Counted from the stretch's first letter, positions 23,076 to 35,790 are shown. The stretch: DNA of 64,000 nucleotides from Gnetum montanum (GCA_015680685.1 MNCI01002155.1:372408-436407); one strand, 5' to 3'. Numbers and translations: made by a program. Notes: generated from the letters alone by a model not told the origin.

Positions 23076-24832
23076 TTAAAAATGAGAATAAAAAACCATT
23101 TCAAAAATGCATAAAAACATATAACCCACTTATTAGCTCTTGTCCCACCTATAAGCTTAGTCATAGGGAAGATTGCCCATCCTAAATCAAGAACTAATAA
23201 GTACTTTTTACTTTTTTGTTTTGCAATTTTTTAACATTTTCCTATTTCTTCAAAACTTGTTCAATTCTTAATTCTTTTCATTTCTTATTAGTTTTATTTT
23301 TACTTTTATTTTCTTTATAATTTTCTATTTTCTTGAGTCATTTTCTTTATGTTTTATGGATGGTTACTATGTTTTTATTAATAATATTTCTAGTCATGAT
23401 GCAAAAGTCAATGCTATGTGTTGGGCTTTTGTCCTATGCTATCAAGAAAATTAGGTAAATAATTGTGTAAAGTAGTGAGACCACCTCATTCATTCCTCAA
23501 GTTCTATAAATAAAAGGTTTTTATCATGAAAAAAATAGGGTTCTTCTTAGATTAAACTAAAATCAATCAATGATCATTGTACCTTGAAGAAAGGGGGAAA
23601 AGACGAACTGGGATTGGAAGAGGGTGTGACCTCAAGGGGATTTGTTGGGTTCTCTTCTTACCTTCCTTCTTGTGGTCTATGACTTCTCATAGAACATGTC
23701 ATAACTCCTATCATAAACCAATAAATAGGAAGCTATGTCTTTGCATGGTGTGGTTCCCATTAATGTAATAAAAAAATAGAAAAACAAAAAATGAGAATTC
23801 AAAGCACACCCCTTAAACATAAGAATGGGCTACAAGCATTGGTTATGGGGTTGGAAACAAGCGTTATCCATTCTTGAAGGCACCCCTCTAACTAAGGCCC
23901 TTTCTTCCTTCTTCTCTTTTCTTCTTTTTTTGGAGTGATGCTCATTCTTTGTGGTTGTTATAGAGTCATGATGGAAGGAGGAAAGGAACACATCAATATG
24001 AGGTCACTGTTAATGGTATGAACTTGGTTTGAAACTTGGATGAATAGGTATGATGGTCATTTTAAATCACAATTGACACAAGAACCTACTGTGGACATGG
24101 TATAGTATCTTACATCCCAATCTTTGCAATCCCTTCTCATCCCATTATTCACCTCATTACCACATACAATTATGAGCCTTTTGGTTTTTTATAGTATAGT
24201 GCAACATCCCAATGAAGGTAGTTGTGTGTTGTTTGGAACAAATGCATGATCTATATTCAACCTCTAAGGTGCCCATAGACATCTATAGACATGGTTATGT
24301 AAGGGCATGATGACAAAAGCCTACTTTGGAAAGGACCCACTTGCATAACTTTTGTTGATCATGGCTTTGAACTAACCATCACATCTTCTAGAACATCATT
24401 AATGACTTCTCTGATTTTATGCATGTGTTTGAGACTACTCATCACTTTCAATTACTTTTTTGTAATTTTCTATTAAAATATCCTTCAAATTCAAAATTTC
24501 TTAGCCATATTCTGAATTAGACCTCTGGTTTTAATTGTTCAAAAACTTGTGTGCTTCTGAAGTTACACTTATTAATCATGGGGGTTATGGATGTACTTTT
24601 TGAAATTTTTCTAACATCCTATTTTCAAACACTAAGGTAACTAATAGTAAGAGTAATTAATCAAAATACTGTAAATAGCTTGATGATTTTAGTTACCTCA
24701 TAGTCATGGGAATAGTACTTTGACATTACCTTGTGCTTAAATGCTAATATTTTAAGCTAAGGGATTCAAAAGGGGTTAATTATAAAATAAAATTTACCAA
24801 AACTAATGATGATCCTTTGATGGTCATAGGTG
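23076..24832 (+). other. non-coding 3' spacer of element E
   Basis: First polypurine tract, decayed (CTTAGTCATAGGGAAGA, 23157-23173), T-rich region (23210-23400), hairpin with A-rich loop (23739-23816), conserved block (24319-24347), second polypurine tract (ATTAATCATGGGGG, 24572-24586), CTAAT (24802-24806) and acceptor AG (24828-24829). Confidence 0.7.
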
Positions 24833-25321
24833 ATGGTAAAGGAAATCCTAAGGTCAAAGGTCTTTTACGAGGCAAGGAAATAAAGCTAAGCGAAGGACAA
24901 AGGAGGATATGCCATGCATAAATAGTAGTTCGTACAAAGATTAAGACTTAAACATCACATGTTTTCTAGATCCATGGGATGATGAGAAGAAATTTCAGTC
25001 CATCCTTCAAGAATGTTCTGCATAGAAAGAAAAGCATTAACATAACAATCAAGGTTGAAAGTCTAACACTGTTAGCAATAACAAGAATATTCATCTTTAG
25101 CAGATTTTTAAATACCTCTACAAATTTTGTAAACTTCAATGTCTTTCTAGTCTATTCATCATTTTGTAATACATCCACTCAAATAAAATTTTGTATTGCA
25201 GCACTCAGAGTCAATTAGTAGTTAGAGTTAGTCAATAATCTCATACATTTCCAATTTTGTAAATAAAGCTCAATCTTATTCTAGTAACTCAAGGATGAGT
25301 TTTTAATTAGTCATGGAGGTA
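24833..25321 (+). pseudogene. aORF-start remnant and 3' UTR of element E
   Basis: ATG at 24833 is followed by about 25 lysine/glycine-rich codons, then sequence matching 10760-11090 of element B, with GCACTCAGAGTC at about 25202. No conserved aORF domain. The final polypurine tract TTAGTCATGGAGGTA abuts the LTR at 25322. Confidence 0.5.
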
Positions 25322-26304
25322 TGATGAATCATCAATTGGTTGAGATATCATTAACGCTACATCATATTTGCGTTGTAGCATCCCTGTTGATGCATCTTAG
25401 TTGGTTTCTACATCATATCTTCTATATTGGAGATGTGATATCACATCTATTATAATTTAGCTACATTGATGCATCCCCATTAATGAATCCTTGTCACTAT
25501 ATGGGTTAATGCATTAACACATATGCATCGATGCAGTCTCTATCTATGCCTGTAAATATGCAAGCACCTACAGCATATCATAAATATTTCAGTCATTTAG
25601 CCAGACTCTCGCAATTTCATTTCATAATCTTAGGAAACAATTAGTGAGTGCCTACAATGTAAATTTGAATTAGTTGTACAATGTCTTATTTGAGTGGTAT
25701 TGTACCTAGACACATTCCATAAATGGCAATAAGATTAAGATTGATTCACATTCATTGCAGCACTTTGACTTAGATTATAGTTACTTTCCATGCAATTTAC
25801 TCTTCATGTACTTAGTTAATATTTATGTTTTCATGCATATTAATTAATTGATGGAATAAGTGTGACTAGTTTTGAGCATAAACATGTAATCGCTTGATGA
25901 TCCTAGCAGTGTTATTGCTTGGTTTTCCCAATAAATTAATGCTTGGTAATCCCAATAGTAGATACATGGTTTCAAGATGTGTACAGCAAGCTGGGAATGG
26001 ACACTCAATGTCCTTAGGCTAGTTTAGACTTTATCTTCTCATTGTTACTTAGATTAAATAATTAATTTCTCTATTATCATTAAGATTAGTTTAAGGTTGC
26101 AACAACATCAATCATCATATGCCTTACTTTGAACTAAACCATACATGACAAAGCTACTGCTAGTCCAAGTGGAAAGACAACATCCCGTAATCAATGCTTA
26201 ACAATCTAGATGCCCCACTAGTCCCATTAATGGAATTTGACCAGATCATGCATAAACACTGATGATTCATATGATTGGGTGTAGGGTGTACCTGTTGCTC
26301 ATCA
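25322..26304 (+). repeat. 3' LTR of element E
   Basis: Starts TGATGAATCATC, ends TGCTCATCA. U3 carries the perfect 16-bp palindrome GATGTGATATCACATC (25432-25447). TATA-like CTGTAAATATG near 25550. No primer-binding site follows; instead Gag-type sequence of element C continues. Confidence 0.85.
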
Positions 26305-26660
26305 CATACATACGTAAAGAATTCCATGCATTATTGAAGATAACCAAGGATGCAGTTTTGAACCAAAAGTTCAAAATGTCAACACAATCCTTAAACCAAC
26401 CCACAACAGATGTGAGAAACAAGTGTGTGATCAAAAAGAAACATGGAACCCTAAACCAAATGACACCCAGTGGCTAAAAACTAAGAAACTAAAACTATCC
26501 AAAACATGCATGGAAACATCTGACTCGCTTATTAAATCCTATCCTATGAAAATGACCCCAACTAAGAACTCACAAACAGAAATATTAAACCATAATCATA
26601 CAATAGCAAATAGGGGAACTGAGGACTTAAAATTTGAATTTAAGAATAAATAAGAAAGTA
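26305..26660 (+). pseudogene. Gag/linker remnant of element C
   Basis: Text parallel to 22917-23075 of E: a Cys-containing segment, then NKCV and the linker end NDTQW, followed by a lysine-rich stretch. Short, frameshifted and partial. Confidence 0.5.
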
Positions 26661-28380
26661 TGGTTGGACCTTCTAAAATGGAAAGATAATCTAGTCCAAC
26701 AAGATATATTTCCTCAAGTAATCAAACTTCAATTACCATCTAGATTACATGGGATGATAATCGAAAAACTAGGTCACTAAGGATGGTAAGTGAGAAACCT
26801 AGTGTGTATGATCTAGGGGATCTAGGATGCATTTTCTGAACACTCGCCCATGAGTTTAGTCATGGGGAAGATACCTTATCTTGATCTAAGAATTAATAAG
26901 TGCTTTTCAACTTTTTTTTTTATAATTCTTTTTGGTTTATAATTTCTTGTTATACTTTTTCACATTTTTTACCACTTTTCACATTCTTTGATATCTTTTT
27001 ATTTTTTATACTTTTTCAATTCTTAATCATTTTCCCATTCTTTGACATTTTTACATTCTTTTTATAATCTTTCATTCTTACTATCTTTGCCATTACTTCA
27101 CTTGTACATATTTTTAGCAATTTTCAATAAAACACAAGGAATAAAGCAAGATGTAGTCCTAATAAGATGAAGATTTCTCTATATTATCAAATCATAAGGG
27201 ACTCATTACCTATATAGTGAGACCACAAAATCCATCCACCCATTCCAACAATAAGAGGTTCTTACCATGGCCATAATGATACTCTTCTTACAATAAAACT
27301 AAAGAATAGACTTTTGATCATTATTCCTCAACAAAAGAGTGAAGAACTAAGTGGGAATGTAAAGGGTGAAACATCAAGGGAACTTGTGAATTCGTTGGAT
27401 CATCGCTATAAGTTCTATCTTATTGCTAAGAATGTATTATATCCTTGTATATCTAACAAAAAATGGGAGTAAGTACAGTAAGTGCTAACCTACCATGTCA
27501 CTAAAAAGACATGTTACCCATGCTTGAAGATAGTTCTTTGGTAAGATCAACGTTGTCAAAAATAAAATCCATGGAAAGACATGTTACCCATGATTGAAGG
27601 TAGGTAGCTTCTTGGAAATCTCAAAAATAAAAAGTGTAATGAATAAACTCCTCCCTTGAACAAGACACCAAGTGGTAATACTCGCAATAGTGGTAGTCTT
27701 ATGGTTGTGAATCCCATAGATGAAATAATGCAATATCACTGAAAAGTGATTTGGACTTGGTTTGAATCTTGGAAAGGGCTAATGATTGCTTTAACCATAG
27801 AACACACTGAAGGATTCATTATGCCTATGGTAAGATACCTCAGAGTCCACTTTTGACAATCCCTTCTACAATCTATCTCACCTCACTATATATTTAATCA
27901 TAACTTTATGATTTTGTATAATATAGCATCATTTTCTTAATCTAGTGATACTAACATATGCGTTTTGCTAGACATGTATGTCTTACATTCAACTCCTTAA
28001 GTGCCTAAGGAAACTTTTAGGTGTGGTTATACAAGGGAACTAAAGGCTAGAGCCTACTTCAGGGAGGGTCCACTTGTATAACTCTTGTATTTCATACTTG
28101 GCAAGCAATTCCACATCATCTTGTACCTTCCAAAATCATCAAGATGTAATAAATACTTTACATATCATCAAATAATTTGTCCATACATTTGAAATTTATG
28201 ACCTATCTTCTATCCATTTAAAAAAACCTTCATTGCTCGAGATTCCTCCCTTATGAACTTTAAATGCCAAATTCTGAAAAACTGTGCATCATTAATGATC
28301 CAAGAACCTTTAGACAAGCTTCACATCTTTTAAAAATCTCATTTGACTCATTTTTTCTCCAAAAATTCAATGGAAAATTT
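26661..28380 (+). other. non-coding 3' spacer of element C
   Basis: Polypurine tract TTTAGTCATGGGGAAGA (26856-26872), T-rich tract (26900-27100), an ACATGTTACCCATG motif duplicated 69 bp apart (27508 and 27577) and the conserved block (28052-28080). The hairpin seen in other elements is too decayed to draw here. Confidence 0.65.
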
Positions 28381-28396
28381 AAAAATTTTGATAGTG

Positions 28397-28456
28397 ACAT
28401 TGTAGCTCTAACATCGTAATCCCTACAATGTTGAACCAATAAAAATAGTATATATA
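28397..28456 (+). promoter_or_regulatory. candidate internal promoter upstream of the element C aORF
   Basis: A perfect 9-bp inverted repeat, ACATTGTAG (28397-28405) and CTACAATGT (28423-28431), lies 17 bp upstream of a TATATATA box (28449-28456), about 550 bp before the aORF start. A polypurine tract (CTTAGTCATGGAAGGA) lies downstream near 28620. The arrangement matches that in D and F. Confidence 0.4.
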
Positions 28457-29006
28457 CATGTGGGAGTTGCTAAAATTTTTCATTCCTCTCATTTGTAGCA
28501 AGAGAAGCTTTTGTAGTTTTTTCTCAAAGCTCTTGCACACTAACTTTGCAAGGCCATAACTTTGTCCTCATAGCTTCGATTTTCAAAATTCTTGAGCCTT
28601 GTTGATTCCAAAGTGCTCAACTTAGTCATGGAAGGATCCATTGCATGATACAATTAAAAATTTAAGCAAAAAGTTCCTAACACCCAGAAGATATCATAAA
28701 GGATAACTATAAGGAGATAATAAGAAATTTATAATTAATCAATCAAACTTAAGCCAGAAAGACTTAGTTAATTCTCCTAATGAACCATACTAGCCATTTT
28801 AAGCCATAATGAGCAAGAAAATAATAACTGTGAAAGGTCATAAGTAACTAAAGATATGACACCTAAGGAGTTTCTTTTTGAAAATTTTTCTAGCTCTACA
28901 ATCATAATAAAATAGAAACTTGATCTAATTAAGAGTGCAAGAAAGAGAAAGATTATTAAGAACTAAATTAAAAATTTTAGTAATCTCAAATCTTTGATGA
29001 TTACAG

Positions 29007-30700
29007 ATGGCCCCAAAGAGACTAACAACTAAAGAACCTTCCTAGCATGGAAGTAGAAGACCAAGAGGCCATGGGAGAGACCAAGCAAGGGAACAAACCC
29101 CACAAGCTGAGCATGCAAAATAGGAGGCCCACTCATTTAACATACACCAACAAACTCCTATTACCTAGAATTATACACAAGGGGAGGTAGAAGTTCCACC
29201 AATGCTCGAACAGGGGCAACACCTCATCTTATCTAGTAAATTCCTCCAAGAAATACAAGAAAAATCTATCATGTCTACAATCATTATGGAGTTGAATTTT
29301 TATCCTTTCATGGAGTTTTCTCCAAAAGTTATAAAGACACAACTCCAAATATCTCCATTATCACCTATGCTATCCAACAGTGGTGAATGGTACCTAGGAG
29401 AAACGTACCAATTCTAGCAAAATAAGCAAGCTAATGCTATAATCAAAATTGAAGGAGTCTCTATGTATTATTCAATAGAGGTTATCACCAAGGCCCTCAA
29501 CATCCCAAATGAAGGAGAAACTTTGGCACAAATCTCAACAAAATCTAATACTAATGTGAAAAGTTTGTGGTTACATGGGGCATATGGTAAAGAAGATAAA
29601 GATTATAGTGAGTTCACAGCTAAGGAAAATATATACTTTAAAATTGGCACCTACAACTTATTTCTGACAAATAGGCTCAATAGGATATCCACATATGTAG
29701 CTAGAGGAAATGCCATTTTGATGGGAAAATTTGATGCTAACATTTCCCATCTACTTTTCCTCAAGATTCAAAGGTGGTTTGAAGAAAAGAAGGTAAGGAA
29801 GCTAATACTTCCATTTCCTTGCCTCATTAGGAAACTGTGCAAGCAAGATGGAATCTTAGGGTATACCAGTGACATCCCTAGGAAGGTACAGAATGCTTCT
29901 TTTGTAGAAATGTTTAAGCTAGTGCCACCAAAGAAGGATCAAGGAGAAAAATCAACAAGCATTGAGGGAGCTGCAAGGACCACTCTTATTGGTAGCATTA
30001 CAGCTATTGGTTAGCAACAACAAGTAGGACCTAGCAATTAGCCACAAGATAAACAATAGTAGTAATAGCAACAACAACAACAAGTTCTACCACTACCACA
30101 AGACTACAAACCATCCATGAGCCATTTGTTGTAAATTGCAAAAATGATAAGTTGGGGAACAAGAAAGGGGGCTAATTAGTATAAAGTATAAGAGAGCCCT
30201 ACATCGCCCATACTATCCACATATCCAACTAGTGGGCAAGTCTCACTCCAAGAAGGAGGAGAGGATGATTGGATGTAACACATATCCAAAAATGTAGCAT
30301 CATTCCAAGTCATGCTTAAAACTAGTGAAGGTGCCACTATTATGATCATGCAATACCAAGATGCATCAGGAGCCACAGAGGTCATCACTAATCACATCAA
30401 GAAATCCTTCAATGTGTCTATTTTTCCACCGGCTAATCTCTCTAAAGCACGAGATGCTCAAATGCTGAAACCTCAATGATTCCTGCAAAGCATGAAGACA
30501 TACTAGATAGACTACTATAGATAGGTCAAGTAATGAAAAATATTTTTGATATCCCCAATAATATCACTACAATCTAGTCTAATTTGATAGCCAAAAAAGG
30601 ATAGAGGAAGAAAAGCTTCAAGCACTCCTTAATAGATACCAATTCAAAAATCCTAATAACAAAGGGAAGTAGCTAATAGAAGAGCCTCCACCACCTAGAG
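29007..30700 (+). pseudogene. aORF of element C, coiled coil deleted
   Basis: Starts MAPKRLTTKEPS directly after an acceptor-like GATTACAG. First domain: FLQEIQEKSIMSTIIMELNF, SGEWYLGETYQF, a 183-codon open stretch (29463-30014) with ITKALNIPNEGE, ENIYFKIGTYNLF, RISTYVARGNAILMGKFDAN and LILPFPCLIRKLC. After a Gln-rich linker, the second domain follows with stops (30115-30480), ending near the FDIPxxIT counterpart (about 30550). The long coiled coil present in F is then missing: the sequence jumps to the EEEKLQALL-like tail (30605-30640) and ends PPPRA. Function unknown. Confidence 0.8.
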
Positions 30701-30939
30701 CATGAGCTACATCGAGCTACTCCAATTTTTTTTTCTTTTTTTTCTTTTTTTGTTTCATTTTGTTTCATCTTTCCATGTAATTGTGTCATATTTTATAAAA
30801 AAACACCATTGTGGCATTCTAAGTCATGTAAATAATTACTAAGTCATATAAAGTCAAGTATACCTCCTAATTTTGTAAGAGACTCTATCTTGGTTTTTGT
30901 TTTAACTCAAGGACAAGTTTCCAATTAGTTGTAAGGGTA
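30701..30939 (+). other. 3' UTR of element C with polypurine tract
   Basis: A T-rich run (30727-30770), then AT-rich text and the pre-LTR segment ACTCAAGGACAAGTTTCC, shared with Z and F. The polypurine tract is decayed (ATTAGTTGTAAGGGTA, 30924-30939). Confidence 0.6.
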
Positions 30940-31814
30940 TTATAAAGTTAATTTTGGTTGTGATGTGATATTGTATCTACGATATCATCTTAAGAATGTC
31001 ATTATACATGTTATGTCATCATTGATGTGATGTCTCGAGATGTATGCAGTCCTATAAATACTAGAACTTGGGCGTACAATTTGTAACTTTTCATTCCAAG
31101 TCTTAAAGAAACTCTTACTATTTTATTTTGGAGTTGTAATAGAGAGTGAATGCCCATAGTGTGATGTTAAGCAATTGTCTAATGTATTTCTTTTTAAGTG
31201 AATTGTACTTGGATGCAATCCATGATGACAATAAAGATCAAGATTGCTTTCTATCATTGTAGCATCCCCTTAGGTTCATTTGTTTACTTAGCATAATTTT
31301 TACAATTTTCTTAGTTAACCATTTACATTCCAAGCACTTTATTTTACATGACATTAGTAAGAGGAATGGATATGACTAGTTTCAAGTGCTAAGTGTAGTT
31401 ATCTAGTAACCTAGTAGTGGCATTGTTTGATTCACTCAATAATAATACCTCTTGGTAATCCCAATGATGACTACATGAGTCCAAGGCATGTATGGTAGAC
31501 TAGGACAAGATGTCAATCGCACTAGGCTAAGTTAGATTTATGTTTTCTTAGTTAACTAGACTTAGAAACTTTATATTTAATCATGTTTACCTGTAGGAGT
31601 ATTAAGGGCCTAATCAACATTAATTAATCATATGCCTCACTAAGAGCTAAACCATACACTTGAACTTCACTAGCTAGAAGTCTAAAGACAATGATCTTGA
31701 ACTTAAAATCAATTACTAGGATAACCACATTGTCCATCTACGAATTATGATCTAGTCATGCGCTAACATTCATGACTTGTATAGTAGAGTGTTGGGATGC
31801 TCCATCACTCATCA
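30940..31814 (+). repeat. 3' LTR of element C
   Basis: The first bases (TTATAAAGTTA) have drifted from TGATGAATCA, but the end CACTCATCA and the internal text match the other LTRs. TATA box CTATAAATACTAG near 31052, preceded by an ACGATATCAT motif (about 30979-30988). Confidence 0.78.
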
Positions 31815-33400
31815 CTATGTAATTAAACTAACCTGAAATTTATCAGATCACTTTCAAAATTCCTTGTGTAGATTTTTTTTCCTTTTTATAATCTATCTTG
31901 TAATAAGTTTTTTCTTGATTATAATCCATTGAAATCAAACCTATAAGGTGGGGTTACCAAATCAAACAAGCTCATACTCCTTGGAATCTAAGCCAACGGT
32001 TTTCAAGAATATAGCCATGTATCTAACATATTGACGTGGTATTGGAAAATGTTGATATAGTAACATAACTATTAAAAACACTTAGTTATGGGAAAGAAAA
32101 GTATCCAGATAGAAAAAGAATGATTGTAGATGGAATTTTGAAACATGTTTCAGAATGAAATTGGAAAGATTGGATACCATTGCAAAGTTTTGAATTATGA
32201 AAAAAAATGTTATAGAACAAAGTTCAAAATAGGAGAAAACACGATTGCAAAGTGATTAATAATATAAAATTATGGGTTTAATTCTTTCTTATAATTTCTT
32301 TATAAGATTACTAAATTTTTCATCTGCTATCTTCTTATCTACTAATTTTCTTTTACAAAATTTAGATTATTTTTTTAATTTATAGATTTTCTTTTCACAA
32401 ACTACATATATGAAATTTTCTTAAGCAACAAAGGCTCCTCCATTTCTATTTCCAATTCTACTCCAAAATTCCTTGTAAGATCTCTTCATCCATGATTTTT
32501 ATTTCTTGTACTACATTTGTTGGTAAGAACATTTCAAGAGTGCACAATGTGATGTAGAGGGTTTGCAAATTGCTTGCATTACATTTATTGGCATGAGGGT
32601 TTCAAAGTTGCATTAGAAATTTTCTTTTTTGATTGGTTTTTTTAATGTTTTATTTTAAAATAGCAAGGGATGCAGCTATGGTGTCATGCAAAGGAGGAAA
32701 GGAGGGAAAAGTAGTAGATAGTTTTTAGTTACTCATTGTTGATTGGTAGGTGAGGGGGAAGCAGTTGATAGTTTATGGTTGTTTGTCGATTAGTAAGGGT
32801 TGTAGTGGATAACGTGGGTATAAGAAATTTTTTGATTGTATAGTTGTCATGTTTTTTTCATCTTGAGTGTTGTCTTTAAGTTGTGACAAGATTGATAAAC
32901 GTACAATATAGCTAGCGACTTTCATATATAACAATATGGGTAAGTGTGAAGGGGGGTTTTTTAAAAATATTGTATAGAAAGTGTTTCTATTTTTTTTCCT
33001 TTCTTTCTTTCTTTTTTATCTTTTTGAAGTGTGACAACTTTCAAAAATCTAGAGTAGGCCTAAAGCAAAAGATCTATATGATCTTTTCTTGTTATATTTA
33101 GTGTTAGTCAACCATTTTTTTGAGTCAATATTTAATATTCATGATACAAATATAATTTTTTTCCAATATATAATTTGGGTCTTGATATGTAATAAAACCT
33201 TAATTTCAACTTCAAGTTTGAACTTATAGTAGATGATTGAGGGAAGACATTGAATTCTTTTAGAGAAGCTCATAGAAAGCTTTGTGAAAAGAATAAAAAG
33301 AAAGATGCAATTTAAAATATAAATAAATATACAAAATTTCTTTTCAATATTTTGTTTCTTTTATTTATTTTGGGTGCTCCTTTTAAACAACTACCTTATA
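31815..33400. other. AT-rich DNA without recognisable genes
   Basis: Flank beyond the 3' LTR of element C. It has T-rich runs and no ORF of note, no RT or transposase motifs, and no RNA gene that can be seen. Confidence 0.5.
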
Positions 33401-33803
33401 TATATATATCAATTGGTCGAGATGATTTTAATTAAGATGATTTTAACCAAGTCTGACAACTAGATGAGGTAACAAGATATCTAAAAATGGAATCACTCAT
33501 CCCTCCTCTATTTCTCTACCACTTACTCAATTTAGTTTTACCTTCTCAGTCATGTTTGTTCTGTCTTTGTTTGTTTATGGAATTTTTGAAAAATAAATCT
33601 CTTGTATAAATAACAGCTCAAAAATGCCATGAACAAACAAAGATAGAACAAACTTGATAAAAATAAATTGGGAAAGGGGTAGGGAAATAGAGGAGGAATG
33701 AGTGATTCTATTTTTAGATATCTTATTACCTTGTTCAGTAGTCAAGCTTGGTTAAAGTCATCTTGACCAATTGATAGAGATATATATATATATATATATA
33801 TAT
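33401..33803. mobile_element. foldback MITE-like element
   Basis: Two long inverted arms, 33401-33588 and 33618-33803, are nearly complementary over their whole length with a 29-nt loop. The outer ends are TA repeats followed by CAATTGGTC on the left and its complement GACCAATTG on the right (33764-33772). No coding capacity. The TA-rich ends fit a TA target, as in Tc1/mariner or PIF/Harbinger-derived MITEs, but the family was not recognised. Confidence 0.72.
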
Positions 33804-35315
33804 CTAAACTAGTGGAGCGATTTCATAGGCAATGAGTAGAATTTAATTATTTTATTTATTTATTTAACAAAAAAAAACATTCAAAGAAGATGAAGGTACA
33901 TTTTTCTTCTTCTTCTATTTTTGTATAATTTACTTAAGTTTGTTTTGCTATTAGCTCAATGGGGGTAGATCAACTCCTTTTCAATATTGCTTCTACATCA
34001 ACATAAACTTATCAAGAATTAGATCAAACTTTGAAGGATATCTCTACTTTACTAATCTTATCCCTTAAAAAAAGACCATTTTAATCATTTATCATGATTC
34101 TCATCATCTTATAGTTTCTTTAACTACTTTTTGAGAAGCCACTTCCCTTCCTCGGGATGAAGAGATTGTTGTTATTCTTGATTTTGAAGTTAACACCCCT
34201 TCACTCATATCTATTGATGATCAACCATCTATCTTTGTTGCATCACCAACACCCAAAAATCTTCTTTTATAAACATCCATCGTCATCAGTAAACAACACA
34301 CACCATGTAGCAGCCAACTAATATGCATTCTCCTTTTGTGATGAATTTGCCATCATCAATGCTACTATCACCAAGTCATTTTTAGTAGCCTATTCCTCAA
34401 TCTTTACAGCTCATATGCAATTGATTTAACTCCATATTATCTTTCTACTCCATCTATTACCTAGCTTACTGCCTTAACTATGACATTAGTTTGACCATCA
34501 AACTATTTGTTGTTAATTTTCCACCTAAATTTTCACCTAGGATATATACCTCAACATCCATATCAAATCTTTAAAGGAGATCATGTGTAACCTCTTATAT
34601 CACTAATCATATCTTTAGCATGAATAATTCGTTTATGTGTGTTGTGCTTTAATCATGAATAAGTAGTGATGTAAACATGGTTTATATTTTATACTATTTT
34701 TGAAATGTATGCTTAGCAAAGCTTGCCTTCCTTCTCATCTTCATGACTACCAAGGGGGTGTTGGTCCATCACCTAGTTCACCTTCTCTAGTTTGCTTTGC
34801 TTTCTGAAATGAAATTCGTGTACATAACCAAAATTTTTTTTGCATCCCTTCTTCTTGCTATTTAGCAGCACAAGCCTTGTCCTACCTATTTTATGCCAAC
34901 CCATTTCTCGGCCTTGAAGATAGCACTTGGACTGGATTTTCCTGCACTTTCGCATCCCAGTCGTGTATGCCTTGGATGGCCTGTGAAAAAAATATGCTTG
35001 TTGTGCCCGTATTTTGTCACTTTCAAAATTTAGTTATGATTTTATTTCCACAACAACAAAGGATCGAGAAAACACCAAAACTAAGAAGTTGAAATTGCTT
35101 GACTACGTCTTATTTAAAAAAAGTGTATTTAAATTAATTGACAAAATAAGTAGAAAGTAAGTAGTAGGGAAAAACAAAGGAAAATAAAGAGTTTCTTTTC
35201 AAGCAACATAGAAGTAATGTATTAACAAAGAATACACCTGGAATAATGTCCTCTTAATCCTTATAATTAACTTTGAACTAAACACACACCCTTGAATGCA
35301 ATAAATTGTGATCAA
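33804..35315. other. AT-rich DNA without recognisable genes
   Basis: Contains an (ATTT)n-like run (33850-33870), some weakly coding-looking but interrupted text (34100-34600) and a GGGGGTGTTGG motif at 34755-34765 that could be a Copia-type polypurine tract and LTR start. Nothing firm. Confidence 0.4.
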
Positions 35316-35785
35316 ACTGGCAACTTAAGGAACTACTTTTCAACGTACCATTTTCGTTTATATGATTTTGAAAACATCTTAACTAACCTATCATTTATCA
35401 CAGCGAGAGACACACCAACATACCCCAAGGGCAACCAAAACAGCAACTCAACGAACTACTTTTCAACGTACCATTTCATTTATCACAGCGACACACTCGA
35501 TAGCGACCAAACCCGCAACATAACGAACTACTTTTCAATGTACCGTTTTAATTTATATGATTTTGAAAACATCTTCACTAACCTATCGCTTATCACAGCA
35601 ACACACTGACATCCCCAAGAGCGAAACCTGCAACTTAACGAACTACTTTTCAACATATCGTTGTCATTTATATGATTTTGAAAACATCTTAACTAGTCTA
35701 TCATTTATCATAGCGACGTACCGTTTTCATTTATATCATTTTGAAAACATCTTAACTAGTTTATCATTTATCATAGTGATACACC
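35316..35785. repeat. minisatellite, about five units of 73-123 bp
   Basis: The consensus unit contains CAACTTAACGAACTACTTTT, then CAACGTACCGTTTTCATTTA, TATGATTTTGAAAACATCTT, AACTAACCTATCATTTATCA and CAGCGACACAC. Five copies follow head to tail (starts near 35316, 35440, 35513, 35627 and 35716). The second lacks its middle and the fifth lacks its start. It abuts the 5' LTR of D1. Confidence 0.82.
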
Positions 35786-35790
35786 AGTAG

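Larger units (their letters stand above)
22180..26304 (+). mobile_element. element E, 3' part, fused to element A
   Basis: From about 22180 the text is the Gag tail (YYLVVLPLQDLGAFALNPKFV), then the post-protease linker, 3' spacer, aORF-start remnant, polypurine tract and 3' LTR. Its LTR U3 is unrelated to that of A, and the flanks (CCCAT at A's left, CATAC at E's right) do not match, so A and E are separate insertions joined by a deletion or illegitimate recombination. As in B, no protease core, RT or integrase is present. Confidence 0.7.
26305..31814 (+). mobile_element. element C, 3' part with aORF
   Basis: The host of insertion E. It resumes inside the Cys-containing Gag/linker region (26320-26480), then has a spacer with polypurine tract (26856-26871), T-rich tract, conserved block (28052-28080), internal promoter candidate (28397-28456), aORF (29007-30700) and 3' LTR. 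RT and integrase are not found between the linker and the spacer, so this copy was non-autonomous although it kept an aORF. Its 5' end is missing. Confidence 0.72.

Noticed and set aside
34742-34800. Possible Copia 3' LTR start (AAGGGGGTGTTGG)
   Set aside because: Only the junction-like motif is present; no RNase H upstream, no matching LTR end and no second LTR in the window.
34773-35092. Short ORFs on both strands in the AT-rich region
   Set aside because: 60-71 codons, no recognisable motif, and overlapping on both strands.
2881-35790. Host protein-coding genes, tRNAs or rRNAs in the inter-element stretches
   Set aside because: No exon-like conserved domains, no cloverleaf-like or rRNA sequence could be recognised by eye.
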